A stretch of DNA of 64,000 nucleotides from assembly GCF_001510715.1 (NCBI RefSeq), contig NZ_LMTJ01000002.1, positions 631,706 to 695,705 of the forward strand. The letters are read 5' to 3'. The notes beneath the pieces are model-generated. The model had not been told where the DNA came from. It saw only the letters and a list, made by a program, of their open reading frames with translations, and made no database searches. Positions 46,388-55,164 of this stretch are shown here, in pieces. This DNA comes from Bacillus sp. FJAT-29814. Lineage in GTDB: Bacteria > Bacillota > Bacilli > Bacillales > Cytobacillaceae. Every line of letters begins with the position of its first letter. The first letter of the stretch is position 1. Both the position numbers and the translations under genes were made by a program.

Positions 46388-46973
46388 GTTTTGCCTGCCA
46401 CTCCTTTCCTAGCGCATAGCTTCTCAGCACTCCTGTATCTGCTAATTTTTCAGTGATCCACTTTCCTAATAGACCAGCAATCAAGGCCCCGCTAATCACA
46501 CGAACAATCAGCATCGAGCTAAGCAGAGGGAGGGATAGAGCGATATATCCAGAATGAAATAAGCCCCAGATAAAGCTGGTAACTGCTGGACCAACGCCCG
46601 CAGCCACTAGAACACCCTTAGAATAATTTCGGTATTTTGTTGCAGCAAAAGCAGCCTCAGCGCCAAGTCCTTGAATTAAAGCAGAAACGATTAACATCGG
46701 ACCTGCCGGTGACCCTAATAACACTTGGACACCCCCGGCAATGGTTTCAGAAATGAGTGCCGCTCCAGGCTTGCGAATGATGTAAGCCGTAATAATCGAA
46801 ACAATAAACCATATCCCGAATATCACTTCATATCCAAAAGGCCCCAAGCCAAACGGTGTTAAGATGTTGGTAAGGCCTGTGCCAACGGTGAAAAAGAATA
46901 GGTAAATGACGGCAAATACGACACCAAGTATCGCCATAAGCACAATTTCACGTAAATTCCATTTCGTTGTCAT
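46368..46973 (-). CDS. ykoE: ECF transporter S component for thiamine precursor (YkoE)
   Basis: 201 residues, about six membrane helices. It begins WNLREIVLMAILGVVFAVIYL, the typical YkoE/ThiW-like N-terminus, and has LIQGLGAEAAFAATKYRNY and PAVTSFIWGLFHSGYIAL. Binds hydroxymethylpyrimidine or thiamine in the membrane and docks to YkoCD. Confidence 0.94.
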   Translation of the reverse strand: MTTKWNLREIVLMAILGVVFAVIYLFFFTVGTGLTNILTPFGLGPFGYEVIFGIWFIVSIITAYIIRKPGAALISETIAGGVQVLLGSPAGPMLIVSALIQGLGAEAAFAATKYRNYSKGVLVAAGVGPAVTSFIWGLFHSGYIALSLPLLSSMLIVRVISGALIAGLLGKWITEKLADTGVLRSYALGKEWQAKREHKAS

Positions 46974-47009
46974 TTGATGAACTCCTTAATCTTTACCTAT
47001 GTAATAGGT

Positions 47010-47612
47010 TTATTTATCCTTTTTTGACGGGCTGTTCGCTGAGATGGCTGCCGTCATCGTCACATGACTGCGTTCATGTGTTTTAGAAGCGTTAACAAAG
47101 GTTTGCTCTAGGGTTTTAAAAACATCATTGGCATCCCCATCAAGGCGAGACGCATAATGAATGCCCTTGGTGAAAGTTCCGTGCCCCTTTGCTACCTCTA
47201 CCTGGTCTGCGATAATCTGCATATAGTCTGGATTGTTCATCGGATAGAGAGCAAAGTGAGTAGCCACCTCTACTTTTTCTTTGCTGGATGCTTCTTCATT
47301 CAAGCGTTCATCATTCTCTGACATATAACTATCCCCTTGGCTATCTCCAGGGCAGCCGACAGAAAATGTTCCATTGAAAACAACGTGTACACCCGTTTTA
47401 GCAGCATGAATAAAAATAGCCTTGGCTACATCAAAAACGTGTTCACTACGCCCTCTAATACACGTTGTTACATCATCCGTTTCCATCCAAACCTTGCTTG
47501 TATCGACCTCGTTTAATGCCTTTAGAATCACCTCAACAAAATTATCTGTCATTGGATAGATGGAAAAACGACACCCTACGATTCTACTTGTTCCACAACT
47601 TAAACCTTGCAT
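47010..47612 (-). CDS. ykoF: Thiamine/HMP-binding protein YkoF
   Basis: 200 residues made of two ferredoxin-like repeats (GCRFSIYPMTDNFVEVIL and ATHFALYPMNNPDYMQII), with VWMETDDVTTCIRGRSEHVFDV between them. This is the YkoF fold, which binds thiamine or HMP in the cytosol. AGGAGG before ATG. First gene of ykoFEDC, directly under the TPP riboswitch and its terminator. Confidence 0.94.
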   Translation of the reverse strand: MQGLSCGTSRIVGCRFSIYPMTDNFVEVILKALNEVDTSKVWMETDDVTTCIRGRSEHVFDVAKAIFIHAAKTGVHVVFNGTFSVGCPGDSQGDSYMSENDERLNEEASSKEKVEVATHFALYPMNNPDYMQIIADQVEVAKGHGTFTKGIHYASRLDGDANDVFKTLEQTFVNASKTHERSHVTMTAAISANSPSKKDK

Positions 47613-47674
47613 TCTATCTTCCTCCTAAAATTTTTTCTGTCCGTTTCGCCCTTTTGGTTAGGGGATGTATACTC

Positions 47675-47715
47675 CAAAAAACACAAAAACTGCATCTCCA
47701 AATAGGAAGATGCAG
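47675..47715 (-). terminator. Riboswitch-controlled terminator before ykoF
   Basis: CTGCATCTTCC/GGAGATGCAG stem; the minus strand continues TTTTTGTGTTTTTTGG. It lies between the TPP aptamer and ykoF and is the expected OFF-state terminator. Confidence 0.85.
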
Positions 47716-47756
47716 TGAATGTCATAAAGAATATACAGAAAAAAATGAAGTCACTT

Positions 47757-47846
47757 GCACTTCCCCACGCTAGCATTACCTAGTTCTGGTCATGAGGGTC
47801 AGCAGGAATTTCACCTGCTTCTCAGCCTTACAGCTCCCCTAGTGCG
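47757..47846 (-). ncRNA. TPP riboswitch (THI element)
   Basis: Minus-strand core elements are all present in order: ACTAGGGGAGC, GGCTGAGA, GACCCTCATGA, a GAACTAGGTAATGCTAGCG segment and GGGGAAGTG. These are the conserved P2-P5 pieces of the thiamine pyrophosphate aptamer. A variable hairpin (GCAGGTGAAATTCCTGC) forms P3a. It governs ykoFEDC by transcription termination. Confidence 0.95.
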
Positions 47847-48043
47847 AAACGAAATATGAATTTGTCTACTTCATTGTACGACAAATCTGAATAATTGCAA
47901 CTATAGTGTTCAGTTTTTTCGGAAATATGGAAAATAATAGTTTGCGCAAGTTTAACTCGGTTTTGAACAAACGAGTAATGCGTTTCCATTTGGTAATCGC
48001 TTTTTCTTGTTCAACGGGTGCATAGTTAAAGTTTTATGGTTCC

Positions 48044-48072
48044 TTGCAAACCATTTCGATAAATGCTATTCT
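48044..48072 (+). promoter_or_regulatory. SigA promoter of the cold-shock gene
   Basis: TTGCAA, a 17-bp spacer, TATTCT. It gives a 5' UTR of about 110 nt, as usual for csp genes. The UTR ends in a GTGTGTT/AACACAC inverted repeat (48162-48177) that abuts the Shine-Dalgarno site. Confidence 0.6.
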
Positions 48073-48191
48073 AAAGAGAATTATTTTTGTTCGGTGTAAA
48101 GGATAGTATAGGTAAAACTTTTCGTCTTGATGATCACTGAGAGCAAGGATAGTAATACATTGTGTGTTCTAACACACTAGGAGGCAACAAC

Positions 48192-48392
48192 GTGGAAAAA
48201 GGTAAAGTAAAATGGTTTAATGGCGAAAAAGGCTTCGGATTCATCGAACGTGAAGGTGGAGAAGATGTATTCGTTCATTTCTCAGCTATCCAAGGCGAAG
48301 GGTATAAAACATTAGAAGAAGGTCAAGAAGTGACTTTTGATGTTGAGCAAGGCCAACGTGGAGCTCAAGCCGCTAACGTTCGTAAGGCTTAA
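48192..48392 (+). CDS. Cold-shock protein (CspB family)
   Basis: 66 residues from GTG 48192 after AGGAGG. RNA-binding motifs RNP1 KGFGFIE and RNP2 VFVHFSAI are intact within a single OB fold; it is a mRNA chaperone in the cytoplasm. The long UTR suggests temperature-dependent translation. Confidence 0.96.
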   Translation: MEKGKVKWFNGEKGFGFIEREGGEDVFVHFSAIQGEGYKTLEEGQEVTFDVEQGQRGAQAANVRKA

Positions 48393-48410
48393 TAACAATG
48401 ACAATATGGA

Positions 48411-48445
48411 CAGGCTCTTTTTTTAGAGCCTGTTTTTTATTTTTC
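48411..48445 (+). terminator. Terminator of the cold-shock gene
   Basis: CAGGCTC/GAGCCTG stem with a T-rich loop, followed by TTTTTTATTTTT. Confidence 0.85.
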
Positions 48446-48481
48446 TAAAAAACAAAAAACCCCACTCACTGATGAGTGGGG
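48446..48481 (-). terminator. Terminator of the DUF3189 gene
   Basis: CCCCACTCA/TGAGTGGGG stem with a CTGA loop; the minus strand continues TTTTTTGTTTTTTAG. Confidence 0.8.
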
Positions 48482-48584
48482 AACATGAAAACAGTATTTC
48501 AAATGGTAAACACATTCTACCATATAATTTATAGGATTCCTAATTTTCTTCAACCTAAATGATCAAGTCCCTCTAAAAACAACA

Positions 48585-49097
48585 TTATTTAAACATCTCA
48601 TTATCCAAGATAATCACATTTTCATTAAAAGATGTACTGCCCATCCGTTTCGTATTTTCCACCAGCCTAAAAATATTATCACAGCATTGTTTGGCACCTA
48701 TCACTAATAACGGTACACCAATAAAGTCAATCTTTAACCCTCTTGAAAAAAATCCCCCCATTGACATCAAAAATGGAACAGTCGGTGAGGTGTTTGAAAA
48801 GACTATTTTTTCATCAACTTGGAATTTTTCCTCTAGTATTAAAATCATTTCTTTCAATGCTGGCACCACATACTTATTCCTTTTTCTCCCGATTGTATAA
48901 ACAGAGTTCCCGTCATCATCAATCCCGTGAAAAATCAGCTTTCCAAAATCCTGTTTTGTAAGCTTGTTAAAATATTTTACGTTTAATATGACATCCTTAG
49001 TTAGCTTCATTTCTGATTGGGGCAATTGCTTTAAATGATAGGCAGCAGCCAAAGAAGACGTATGGGTTCCGCCATAATCATTATAAATATAAATCAT
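48585..49097 (-). CDS. DUF3189 family protein
   Basis: 170 residues. The N-terminus MIYIYNDYGGTHTSSLAAAYHL and the later FHGIDDDGNSVYTIGRKRN match DUF3189, a Firmicutes family seen in spore formers. The GGTHTS stretch could be a nucleotide- or phosphate-binding loop, but no function is established to my knowledge. Own transcription unit with a terminator. Confidence 0.8.
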   Translation of the reverse strand: MIYIYNDYGGTHTSSLAAAYHLKQLPQSEMKLTKDVILNVKYFNKLTKQDFGKLIFHGIDDDGNSVYTIGRKRNKYVVPALKEMILILEEKFQVDEKIVFSNTSPTVPFLMSMGGFFSRGLKIDFIGVPLLVIGAKQCCDNIFRLVENTKRMGSTSFNENVIILDNEMFK

Positions 49098-49262
49098 CGG
49101 AAATCATCCTTCGATTTTTCATCTATATTCCTTAGATTATTTATTCCAATCCGGCCAGATATTTATTCTTCTAGCTATCAAATAAAACAGCTAAATAGAT
49201 TAATGACAAAGTTTATACTAAGAGTTTTATGGACATAGCCACGATGTTACCCTGTCCAAAAA

Positions 49263-49928
49263 CTAACAAGCCAGTCCGCAAGTACATTTATTTTTCCCAA
49301 AAAATATGGAGTATGCCGCTGGAAATTCTTGATTAACTCTTTGTACCTCTTTGGCAAACTCCTCCTCTGTTTGAGGCACGGGTGATAATCGGTCTGCCTT
49401 TTCTTGGGTATCAATAGAAGCGCCCGGAGGAACAAACCGATTTGGTTGCACTACCACTCCATTCGTTACAACCGCTCCTGAAGAAATAAAGCTCCCTTCC
49501 CCTATCAAAGCGTTATAAACAATGGCTTTAAAGCCGACAAAAACGTCATCATCAATCCGACTAGGGCCATGAATCAATGAACCATGAGCACAGGAAACCT
49601 TATTTCCGATATAGATAGAATAGTTGTTATGATCCTTCTCCATATATCTATTTTTAAGGCCATGAAGAATAACACCATCCTGCAAATTGCTATTGCTGCC
49701 AATGTAAAATGGAGTTCCTTCATCGGCCCGGATACTTACAAATGGACCGACATAGGTATTACTCCCAATGGTTACATCACCCACAATATAAGTAAACGGA
49801 CTCAGGAAAGCTTTGTTGTGAATCCTGGGATATTTGGAATAATGATTCACTGAAGTTGGCGGATTATATCCAACATAATAACTATACAAATTGAAAGGGC
49901 CATTTTTACTGCCAGAATGATTCCACAA
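49263..49928 (-). CDS. Gamma-class carbonic anhydrase-like hexapeptide-repeat protein
   Basis: 221 residues, left-handed beta-helix. The Cam signature is present: SIRADEGTPFYIGSNSNLQDG with Arg and two Asp, then VILHG and AHGSLIHG supplying three zinc/iron-binding histidines. A hydration role (CO2 to bicarbonate) is therefore plausible. The last residues are Cys-rich (CTCGLAC), unlike typical Cam. Single gene; no signal peptide evident. Confidence 0.88.
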   Translation of the reverse strand: MWNHSGSKNGPFNLYSYYVGYNPPTSVNHYSKYPRIHNKAFLSPFTYIVGDVTIGSNTYVGPFVSIRADEGTPFYIGSNSNLQDGVILHGLKNRYMEKDHNNYSIYIGNKVSCAHGSLIHGPSRIDDDVFVGFKAIVYNALIGEGSFISSGAVVTNGVVVQPNRFVPPGASIDTQEKADRLSPVPQTEEEFAKEVQRVNQEFPAAYSIFFGKNKCTCGLAC

Positions 49929-50209
49929 AAATGAAACCTCCTCTTATGCCACAAAATTTCTTCCTAATACTTATACGTTGAAAAATTTTATTTCATGCAT
50001 TTAAACGGGCTTTTTATCACCAGACCGGCTTCCTCCGAATATAGCTTGAATGGACATACATTGTGTTACATATTTAAGTGAATCCAAAATAACGAAAGTT
50101 TTAAAAATAATAAGTATGGTGTAGAAAATAATGCATTTAATCATGTTTTTGACAGAAATTGAACTAAACCAGGATATTTTACTGTTTTTTGCACCTTTAC
50201 TTTCTTTCA

Positions 50210-50238
50210 TTGCTAGTTGTAGTATTTAACCATAAAAG
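50210..50238 (+). promoter_or_regulatory. Possible promoter of the ktrB transcript
   Basis: TTGCTA, a 17-bp spacer, then TAAAAG (weak -10), directly upstream of the aptamer. From 49929 to 50209 there is no supportable gene. Confidence 0.35.
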
Positions 50239-50257
50239 TACAATTTAAATGCCTAAT

Positions 50258-50376
50258 CCCATTATGGGAACGGAGGACCCAATTTTTTGGGGTTAATTCT
50301 ACTCTTTGTAGAAGGGATGACACTCTTTCGCCATCCTACCCGTCAGCTAACTTCGTCGGCAAAAGCGAAGGAGGTC
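50258..50376 (+). ncRNA. c-di-AMP riboswitch (ydaO-yuaA type)
   Basis: The hallmark CCGTCAGCTAACTTCGTCGGC segment lies at 50340-50360, preceded by GGGAACGGAGGACCCAA and GGGGTTAAT and followed by GCGAAGGAGG. This order matches the ydaO aptamer that binds c-di-AMP and turns expression off. A terminator follows and then a K+ transporter gene, the classic target. Confidence 0.9.
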
Positions 50377-50383
50377 AAAAGAC

Positions 50384-50408
50384 CACCTTATTTGAAGGTG
50401 CTTTTTTT
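50384..50408 (+). terminator. Riboswitch-controlled terminator before ktrB
   Basis: CACCTT/AAGGTG stem followed by CTTTTTTT; the expected OFF-state terminator of the c-di-AMP switch. Confidence 0.85.
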
Positions 50409-50479
50409 GTGGATTTATACAAAAATCGCATTTTCTAAAATGGGTCTTTTTTTTATAACATGTTCGGGAGGGATAACCG

Positions 50480-51814
50480 TTGGAGAAAAAATTTAAATTA
50501 GACCCTCCTAAAATTCTTGTTTTAGGATTTGCAACCCTGATCCTAATAGGAGCCATAATGTTGACTATGCCGATTTCAACAGTGGATGGACAAGGTCTTT
50601 CTTTTTTAAATGCTATGTTTACAGCCACCTCCGCAACATGTGTTACAGGACTAGTTGTAGTGGATACAGGAACTACGTTTACAATGTTTGGACAATGGGT
50701 CATTTTGTCCCTAATTCAAATTGGCGGGCTTGGTTTTATGACAATTGCAACTTTATTTGCCCTCCTTTTTGGAAAAAAAATCTCCTTGAAAGAAAGAATT
50801 TTACTTCAAGAATCTTTAAACAATTTGTCAATGGATGGGATTGTAAGGTTGGCAAAGCGTATATTAATATTCACTGCCGTAATTGAAATACTGGGGGCTA
50901 TGTTACTAGCCATTCGGTTTTCATTTGATATGCCCCTTAAAAAGGCAATTTATTACGGTATTTTTCATTCCATTTCAAATTTTAATAATGCGGGATTCGA
51001 TTTAATGGGGGAATTTCGCAGTTTAACTGGTTATGTCGATGATCCAACAGTTTCTTTAACGGTTTGTGCATTAATAACCCTTGGTGGGATTGGATTTATT
51101 GTGATGAATGAACTGTTTGAATATAGAAAAACAAAAAGATTATCTTTACACACAAAAGTCGTTTTGGTATCTAGCTCTATTTTGGTGGTAGGTGGAACCT
51201 TTTTAATTTTGTTATTGGAGTTTTCTAATGATAAAACGTTACAACCATTATCTTTTACCGGGAAAATTCTTGCGTCTTTATTTCAATCCATAACGCCTAG
51301 AACAGCAGGTGCAAATACACTGAACATCCCAGATTTAACTCAATCAACCTTATTATTGATCATTTTCCTTATGTTTATTGGTGCATCACCTGGTTCAACA
51401 GGGAGTGGTATTAAAACAACGACCTTTACTACTTTAATTGGGGCTGTTTGGTCACAAATTCGCGGGAAAGAGGATGTTATTCTTTTCCGTCAACGGATTG
51501 CATATGAAACGATTTATAAGGCACTCACGGTAACAGTAAGTGCGTTATTTCTTGTATTAACCGTTACCATGTTTTTAACCATAACTGAACCTGGAAAAGA
51601 TTTTTTAATGATACTATTTGAGGCGACATCCGCATTTGGTACTGTTGGACTTTCTATGGGATTGACTCCAGAATTATCCCCCATTGGCAGATGTATAATT
51701 ATTTTCACCATGTTTGCAGGAAGGGTTGGACCATTGACGATTGCCTTTGCAGTAACTATGCGTAGAAAGCCTGATGCTTTCCGTTATCCAAAAGGAAAAA
51801 TTATGATTGGGTAG
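50480..51814 (+). CDS. ktrB: KtrB/KtrD-type potassium uptake channel subunit
   Basis: 444 residues. Four M1-P-M2 units with the filter segments TATSATCVTGLVV, SNFNNAGFDLMG, TPRTAGANTL and TSAFGTVGLSMG, and the IPR loop region GASPGSTGSGIKTTT. TTG start after GGGAGGG. Na+-dependent K+ uptake across the membrane with a cytosolic KtrA/C ring, which is not encoded nearby, as for B. subtilis ktrD. Controlled by the c-di-AMP riboswitch. Confidence 0.94.
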   Translation: MEKKFKLDPPKILVLGFATLILIGAIMLTMPISTVDGQGLSFLNAMFTATSATCVTGLVVVDTGTTFTMFGQWVILSLIQIGGLGFMTIATLFALLFGKKISLKERILLQESLNNLSMDGIVRLAKRILIFTAVIEILGAMLLAIRFSFDMPLKKAIYYGIFHSISNFNNAGFDLMGEFRSLTGYVDDPTVSLTVCALITLGGIGFIVMNELFEYRKTKRLSLHTKVVLVSSSILVVGGTFLILLLEFSNDKTLQPLSFTGKILASLFQSITPRTAGANTLNIPDLTQSTLLLIIFLMFIGASPGSTGSGIKTTTFTTLIGAVWSQIRGKEDVILFRQRIAYETIYKALTVTVSALFLVLTVTMFLTITEPGKDFLMILFEATSAFGTVGLSMGLTPELSPIGRCIIIFTMFAGRVGPLTIAFAVTMRRKPDAFRYPKGKIMIG

Positions 51815-51830
51815 TTTTAAAATAAATGGG

Positions 51831-51892
51831 GTGCCTTCACTACCCGAATAATGTCGACTAAAAATCAACAAATTACGGAGCGTGACTGGCAC
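51831..51892. repeat. GTGCCTGTC palindromic repeat, copy 8 (eroded)
   Basis: GTGCCTTCACTACCCGAATAA ... TTACGGAGCGTGACTGGCAC. The inner stem is broken (TGTCGACTAAAAATCAACA). It lies 16 bp past ktrB. Confidence 0.8.
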
Positions 51893-51928
51893 TTTTTTAG
51901 GGGTGAACCAAAATGGTACACCCTATCA

Positions 51929-52030
51929 TTATAGAACTATAACCTCTTCTTTATTTTCTTCAGCTTTTTTAGCTACTTCTCTTTGGTTTTTTCAGCTTTT
52001 CTTGCAGCTTCTTGTTCTTTTTCGCCTATG
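51929..52030 (-). pseudogene. Relic of a Lys/Ala/Glu-rich protein
   Basis: The minus strand reads IGEKEQEAARKAEKTKEK to a stop and, after a frame change of a few bases, VAKKAEENKEEVIVL to a stop. The two pieces look like one amphipathic Lys/Glu tail broken by a frameshift. The 5' part is gone. Next to it is a perfect 22-bp palindrome (GAAGCCCGTAA/TTACGGGCTTC, 52028-52049). Confidence 0.45.
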
Positions 52031-52086
52031 AAGCCCGTAATTACGGGCTTCATATTCTTGACAAACGACACTACTCTGCGTTACTA

Positions 52087-52113
52087 TATACCGGTAGTCA
52101 GTATTACTGGATA
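52087..52113. promoter_or_regulatory. Candidate PadR operator
   Basis: TATACCGGTA-N7-TTACTGGATA, an imperfect inverted repeat about 65 bp before the padR start. A site for autoregulation, inferred from position and symmetry. Confidence 0.45.
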
Positions 52114-52176
52114 TCAGTATCACAAAATACCCGAGTACTGAATAACATAGTGTGAAATACAAATGGAGGGACAAAT

Positions 52177-52521
52177 TTGGAAAATATTACAGAAATGCTG
52201 AAAGGGGTGCTTGAGGGTTGTGTGCTTGAAATCATAAGCCGTGGCGAAACGTATGGCTATGAAATCACGCAACAGCTGCGAGAACTTGGATTCACTGATG
52301 TAGTTGAAGGAACAGTTTATACGATTACCATGAGGCTTGAGAAAAACAATCTGGTGGACATCGAGAAAAAGCCATCCAATATGGGACCGCCGAGAAAATT
52401 TTACACACTCAACACAGCAGGCCAAGAGCAACTTGAACTTTTTTGGAGAAAATGGGAATTTGTCTCAAGCAAAATTAACGAACTTAAAACAAAAATAAAA
52501 TCAAAAGGAGAAATTATATGA
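52177..52521 (+). CDS. PadR family transcriptional regulator
   Basis: 114 residues. PadR winged helix with [20 protein letters not shown], the [18 protein letters not shown] wing and [14 protein letters not shown]. It lacks the long C-terminal domain (PadR-s2 type). TTG start 8 bp after GGAGGG. Overlaps the DUF1048 gene by 4 bp, a conserved pairing. Confidence 0.93.
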   Translation: MENITEMLKGVLEGCVLEIISRGETYGYEITQQLRELGFTDVVEGTVYTITMRLEKNNLVDIEKKPSNMGPPRKFYTLNTAGQEQLELFWRKWEFVSSKINELKTKIKSKGEII

Positions 52522-52856
52522 GTATTTTTGAAAAAATGATTGGAAGTCTGGATGACAAGCGGGAATGGAAAGCGATAGAGGCGCGTGCGAAGGCACTTCC
52601 AAGTGAGTACAGCAACGCTTACAACGCGATCAAAAAATATATGTGGACCTCTGGTGGTCCCACCGACTGGAAAGACATCAGCCGTATTTTTGGCGGTATT
52701 CTCGACCTCTTTGAGGAAGGTGCCGCGGAAGGCAAGAAAGTTACAGACCTAACGGGTGTGGACGTGGCTGCTTTCTGCGACGAACTAGTGAAAGACGCGA
52801 AAACTTGGAGGGACAAATATCGCACGAAGTTGAACGATGAGATTGGTCGTGGCTAA
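52518..52856 (+). CDS. DUF1048 family protein
   Basis: 112 residues, all-helical. Recognised by [38 protein letters not shown] and a C-terminal [17 protein letters not shown] motif. DUF1048 genes commonly follow a PadR gene, as here with a 4-bp overlap. Their biochemical role is not known to me; the pair probably forms a small autoregulated unit. Confidence 0.88.
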   Translation: MSIFEKMIGSLDDKREWKAIEARAKALPSEYSNAYNAIKKYMWTSGGPTDWKDISRIFGGILDLFEEGAAEGKKVTDLTGVDVAAFCDELVKDAKTWRDKYRTKLNDEIGRG

Positions 52857-53159
52857 CGGCGAAATCCTAGTGGATTTTCGCCTAACATCGCCACTAAAGA
52901 CGTAAACAGCGATTGGGAAATAGTAAATTCAATAGATCATTCCGACTGAATAGCTGGTTACAAATGTGTATGTGCCACCTTCACTATTCAGTTAATTTTA
53001 GCCCTCTTATCTTATGATGTATTTGTACAAATAGATAGTCCAATGTCTTCGTAGTGTGCATGGAATTATTTTATGATTAGGTGTTTAACTAGTCGGCACA
53101 AGAAAACTACACATAGACTAATGATGTATCAAGACAAATGCACATGGAGGAGATTTATG

Positions 53160-53639
53160 ATGTATAGACAAAGTGGAATGCCGAATATGATGCCCAATGT
53201 CATGCCGAATGCCTTGCCAAACGTAGCACCAAATATGCTACCAAACATGGTTCCAAATATGATGCCGAACGTGGTTCCGAATATAATGCCGATGCAGATG
53301 GCACCCATTCAATCATTCCCAGCACAATACTGCCCGCCACCGTGTCAAGAGTACTGTCCACCACCACCATGTCCCGAGTACTGTCCGCCTCAATGCTTCC
53401 CAACTGAATATGATCCACCACTAGTTTCACCGGGGAGAGAGTACGTTAAAACAAATTTATTTAATAGGGTCGTTACACATCTACACCCTTCTCACACCAC
53501 TACCGTCAATAAGCTTCACGTTAACCATCAGCACTATTTCCCACATACCGAATCATGTGTGAATGAATGCTGCGAAACACATACTATGTGCGGAGTACCA
53601 GTTAATCCGTGTTGTCCAACTGGGCCTTTTGGATTCTAA
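53160..53639 (+). CDS. cotD: Spore coat protein, CotD family, with MPN tetrapeptide repeats
   Basis: About 159 residues. ATG 53160 (or 53157) follows GGAGGAGA. The first third is a run of about a dozen MPN(M/V/A) tetrapeptides, then Pro/Cys-rich CPPPCQEYCPPPPCPEYCPP, then the conserved CotD core REYVKTNLFNRVVTHLHPSHTTTVNKLH and HYFPHTESC. Inner-coat protein made in the mother cell. A CATAGACTA element at 53112-53120 fits a SigK -10 box, though the -35 is unclear. Confidence 0.88.
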   Translation: MYRQSGMPNMMPNVMPNALPNVAPNMLPNMVPNMMPNVVPNIMPMQMAPIQSFPAQYCPPPCQEYCPPPPCPEYCPPQCFPTEYDPPLVSPGREYVKTNLFNRVVTHLHPSHTTTVNKLHVNHQHYFPHTESCVNECCETHTMCGVPVNPCCPTGPFGF

Positions 53640-53646
53640 CTTTTTT

Positions 53647-53673
53647 AACCCCCATTTTCGGGGGTTATTTTTT
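53647..53673 (+). terminator. Terminator of cotD
   Basis: AACCCCC/GGGGGTT stem, then ATTTTTTC, about 7 bp past the stop. Confidence 0.9.
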
Positions 53674-53771
53674 CAATTACTGGACATTTGTCATTGCTTC
53701 TATCGTTCCAAAACATGAAATTATGTACAAATTTGGTCTCAATGAACTCGTATTTAAGGCAATACAAATAA

Positions 53772-53810
53772 GAAAAAATCCGTCTTCATGATCGTTCATC
53801 ATGAAAACGG
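53772..53810 (-). terminator. Terminator of the CPA2 antiporter gene
   Basis: CCGTTTTCATGA/TCATGAAGACGG stem on the minus strand followed by ATTTTTTC. Confidence 0.8.
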
Positions 53811-53844
53811 ACCTGCTTTCAATCAAGCTTTTTGAATCATGCAC

Positions 53845-55164
53845 TTAATTTATTATTTTTGCATCCACAATATCCTCTCTTTTTGTAGGTGTCATATTTT
53901 CATCACCCGGCATTAATCTCAATCCCTTATTGACGACAATCCGTAACCAAGTTCCTGGTATCCAAGAAGTCACTAAAGCTAACATGACAAGTACGGCAAA
54001 AAACTCTTGATTAATGATGCCGCTTGCATAAGCAACCGAAGACAAAACAATTCCCGGACCTCCCCGGTCATTGATGGCGATGCCAAGATTAAAACTAGTT
54101 AGTCGATCGAGTTTAATCATGCGAGATGTAACATATACCGCAATGGTTTGAGTAAGGGTTGCGAATAACAGAAACCCCAAGAAAAATAATGGATTAAAGT
54201 GTTTAACCAGGTCTAATTGCAGGCCTACCGTTGCAAAGTAGATAGGAATGAACCATGAAAAAGAAATATTACTAACACCTTGTTCTACCCTTTGAGACAC
54301 AGCCTGTGGCAACGCCAATTTTGCTACAATTCCTGCCAATAGTGCACCAAAGATGGTTTCTACATGCAAGTTCCCGGCTAGAGATGCAAGCATAAACATG
54401 ATAAACAAAAAGTACCCTAAATTTGACGACCGAAATAGCAAATTTTGTTTTATGATGGTAAATTTTTTAAACAGGAGATAGCCTAGCAGGAGTGTCCCTA
54501 CGATAAATGCTAAACTGATGCCCACGCTTTGAGCAGCAGACCCTACTGTTATCACCCCTGTTTGACTTGCAATAGCAGTGGCTAAACCTAAGGCAACCCA
54601 TAGAAAAATGTCATGAATCCCAGCACAGGCAATGACAATTTTTGCAAAACGCGTGTGCATGATTCCTAGGTCATTAAAAATTTTTGATATGACGGGAATC
54701 GATGTGATGGCTATAGCAATGGCAATGACAATCTTGAAGGCGATCGCACTGTTGGCTGTTCCTAAATAGGGGGTAATGTTAAACATTCCTGCTGCAAGCC
54801 AGCCAACTATAAAAGCTGGTATTGTTGCACCAATGACCAGGAAAGAAGTGATTTTGGCATCTTCCTTACTGAAATGAGTCTGGAATTTTAATCCACTACT
54901 AAACATTAGCAGCAACAAACCAAGTTGGTACAGAAGTGCAAAAAGTTTGGGTTCTGCTTCAAATCCTAAAAATAGCCACTTGAACGCTTCGGGAAAAAAA
55001 TGTCCCAGTAATGTTGGACCCAACACCAATCCTGCTGCAACTTCCCCAATGACACGAGGGATAAAGATTTTCTCTGCTAAAAATCCTAATAGATGGGCAC
55101 ATGCTAATAAGCAGCCCATAGCAAAAAGAAAATGACTAATCTCTTGCCCGGTTAAACTAAACAT
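53845..55164 (-). CDS. CPA2-family cation:proton antiporter (KefB/NapA-like)
   Basis: 439 residues, about 12-13 membrane helices. N-terminal IGEVAAGLVLGPTLLGHF is the typical CPA2 signature, and GPGIVLSSVAYASGIINQEFFAVLVMLALVT is the core unwound-helix region; AINDRGGPG carries the Asp. No RCK/TrkA-N domain follows, so it is the short form. It exchanges K+ or Na+ for protons. Confidence 0.93.
   Translation of the reverse strand: MFSLTGQEISHFLFAMGCLLACAHLLGFLAEKIFIPRVIGEVAAGLVLGPTLLGHFFPEAFKWLFLGFEAEPKLFALLYQLGLLLLMFSSGLKFQTHFSKEDAKITSFLVIGATIPAFIVGWLAAGMFNITPYLGTANSAIAFKIVIAIAIAITSIPVISKIFNDLGIMHTRFAKIVIACAGIHDIFLWVALGLATAIASQTGVITVGSAAQSVGISLAFIVGTLLLGYLLFKKFTIIKQNLLFRSSNLGYFLFIMFMLASLAGNLHVETIFGALLAGIVAKLALPQAVSQRVEQGVSNISFSWFIPIYFATVGLQLDLVKHFNPLFFLGFLLFATLTQTIAVYVTSRMIKLDRLTSFNLGIAINDRGGPGIVLSSVAYASGIINQEFFAVLVMLALVTSWIPGTWLRIVVNKGLRLMPGDENMTPTKREDIVDAKIIN

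Noticed and set aside
50001..50210. 69-residue minus-strand ORF upstream of ktrB
   Set aside because: No ribosome site and no family resemblance; it lies in the AT-rich region just before the riboswitch promoter.
53609..53791. 60-residue ORF after cotD
   Set aside because: It starts inside the cotD coding end and runs through the cotD terminator; hydrophobicity comes from T-rich terminator sequence.
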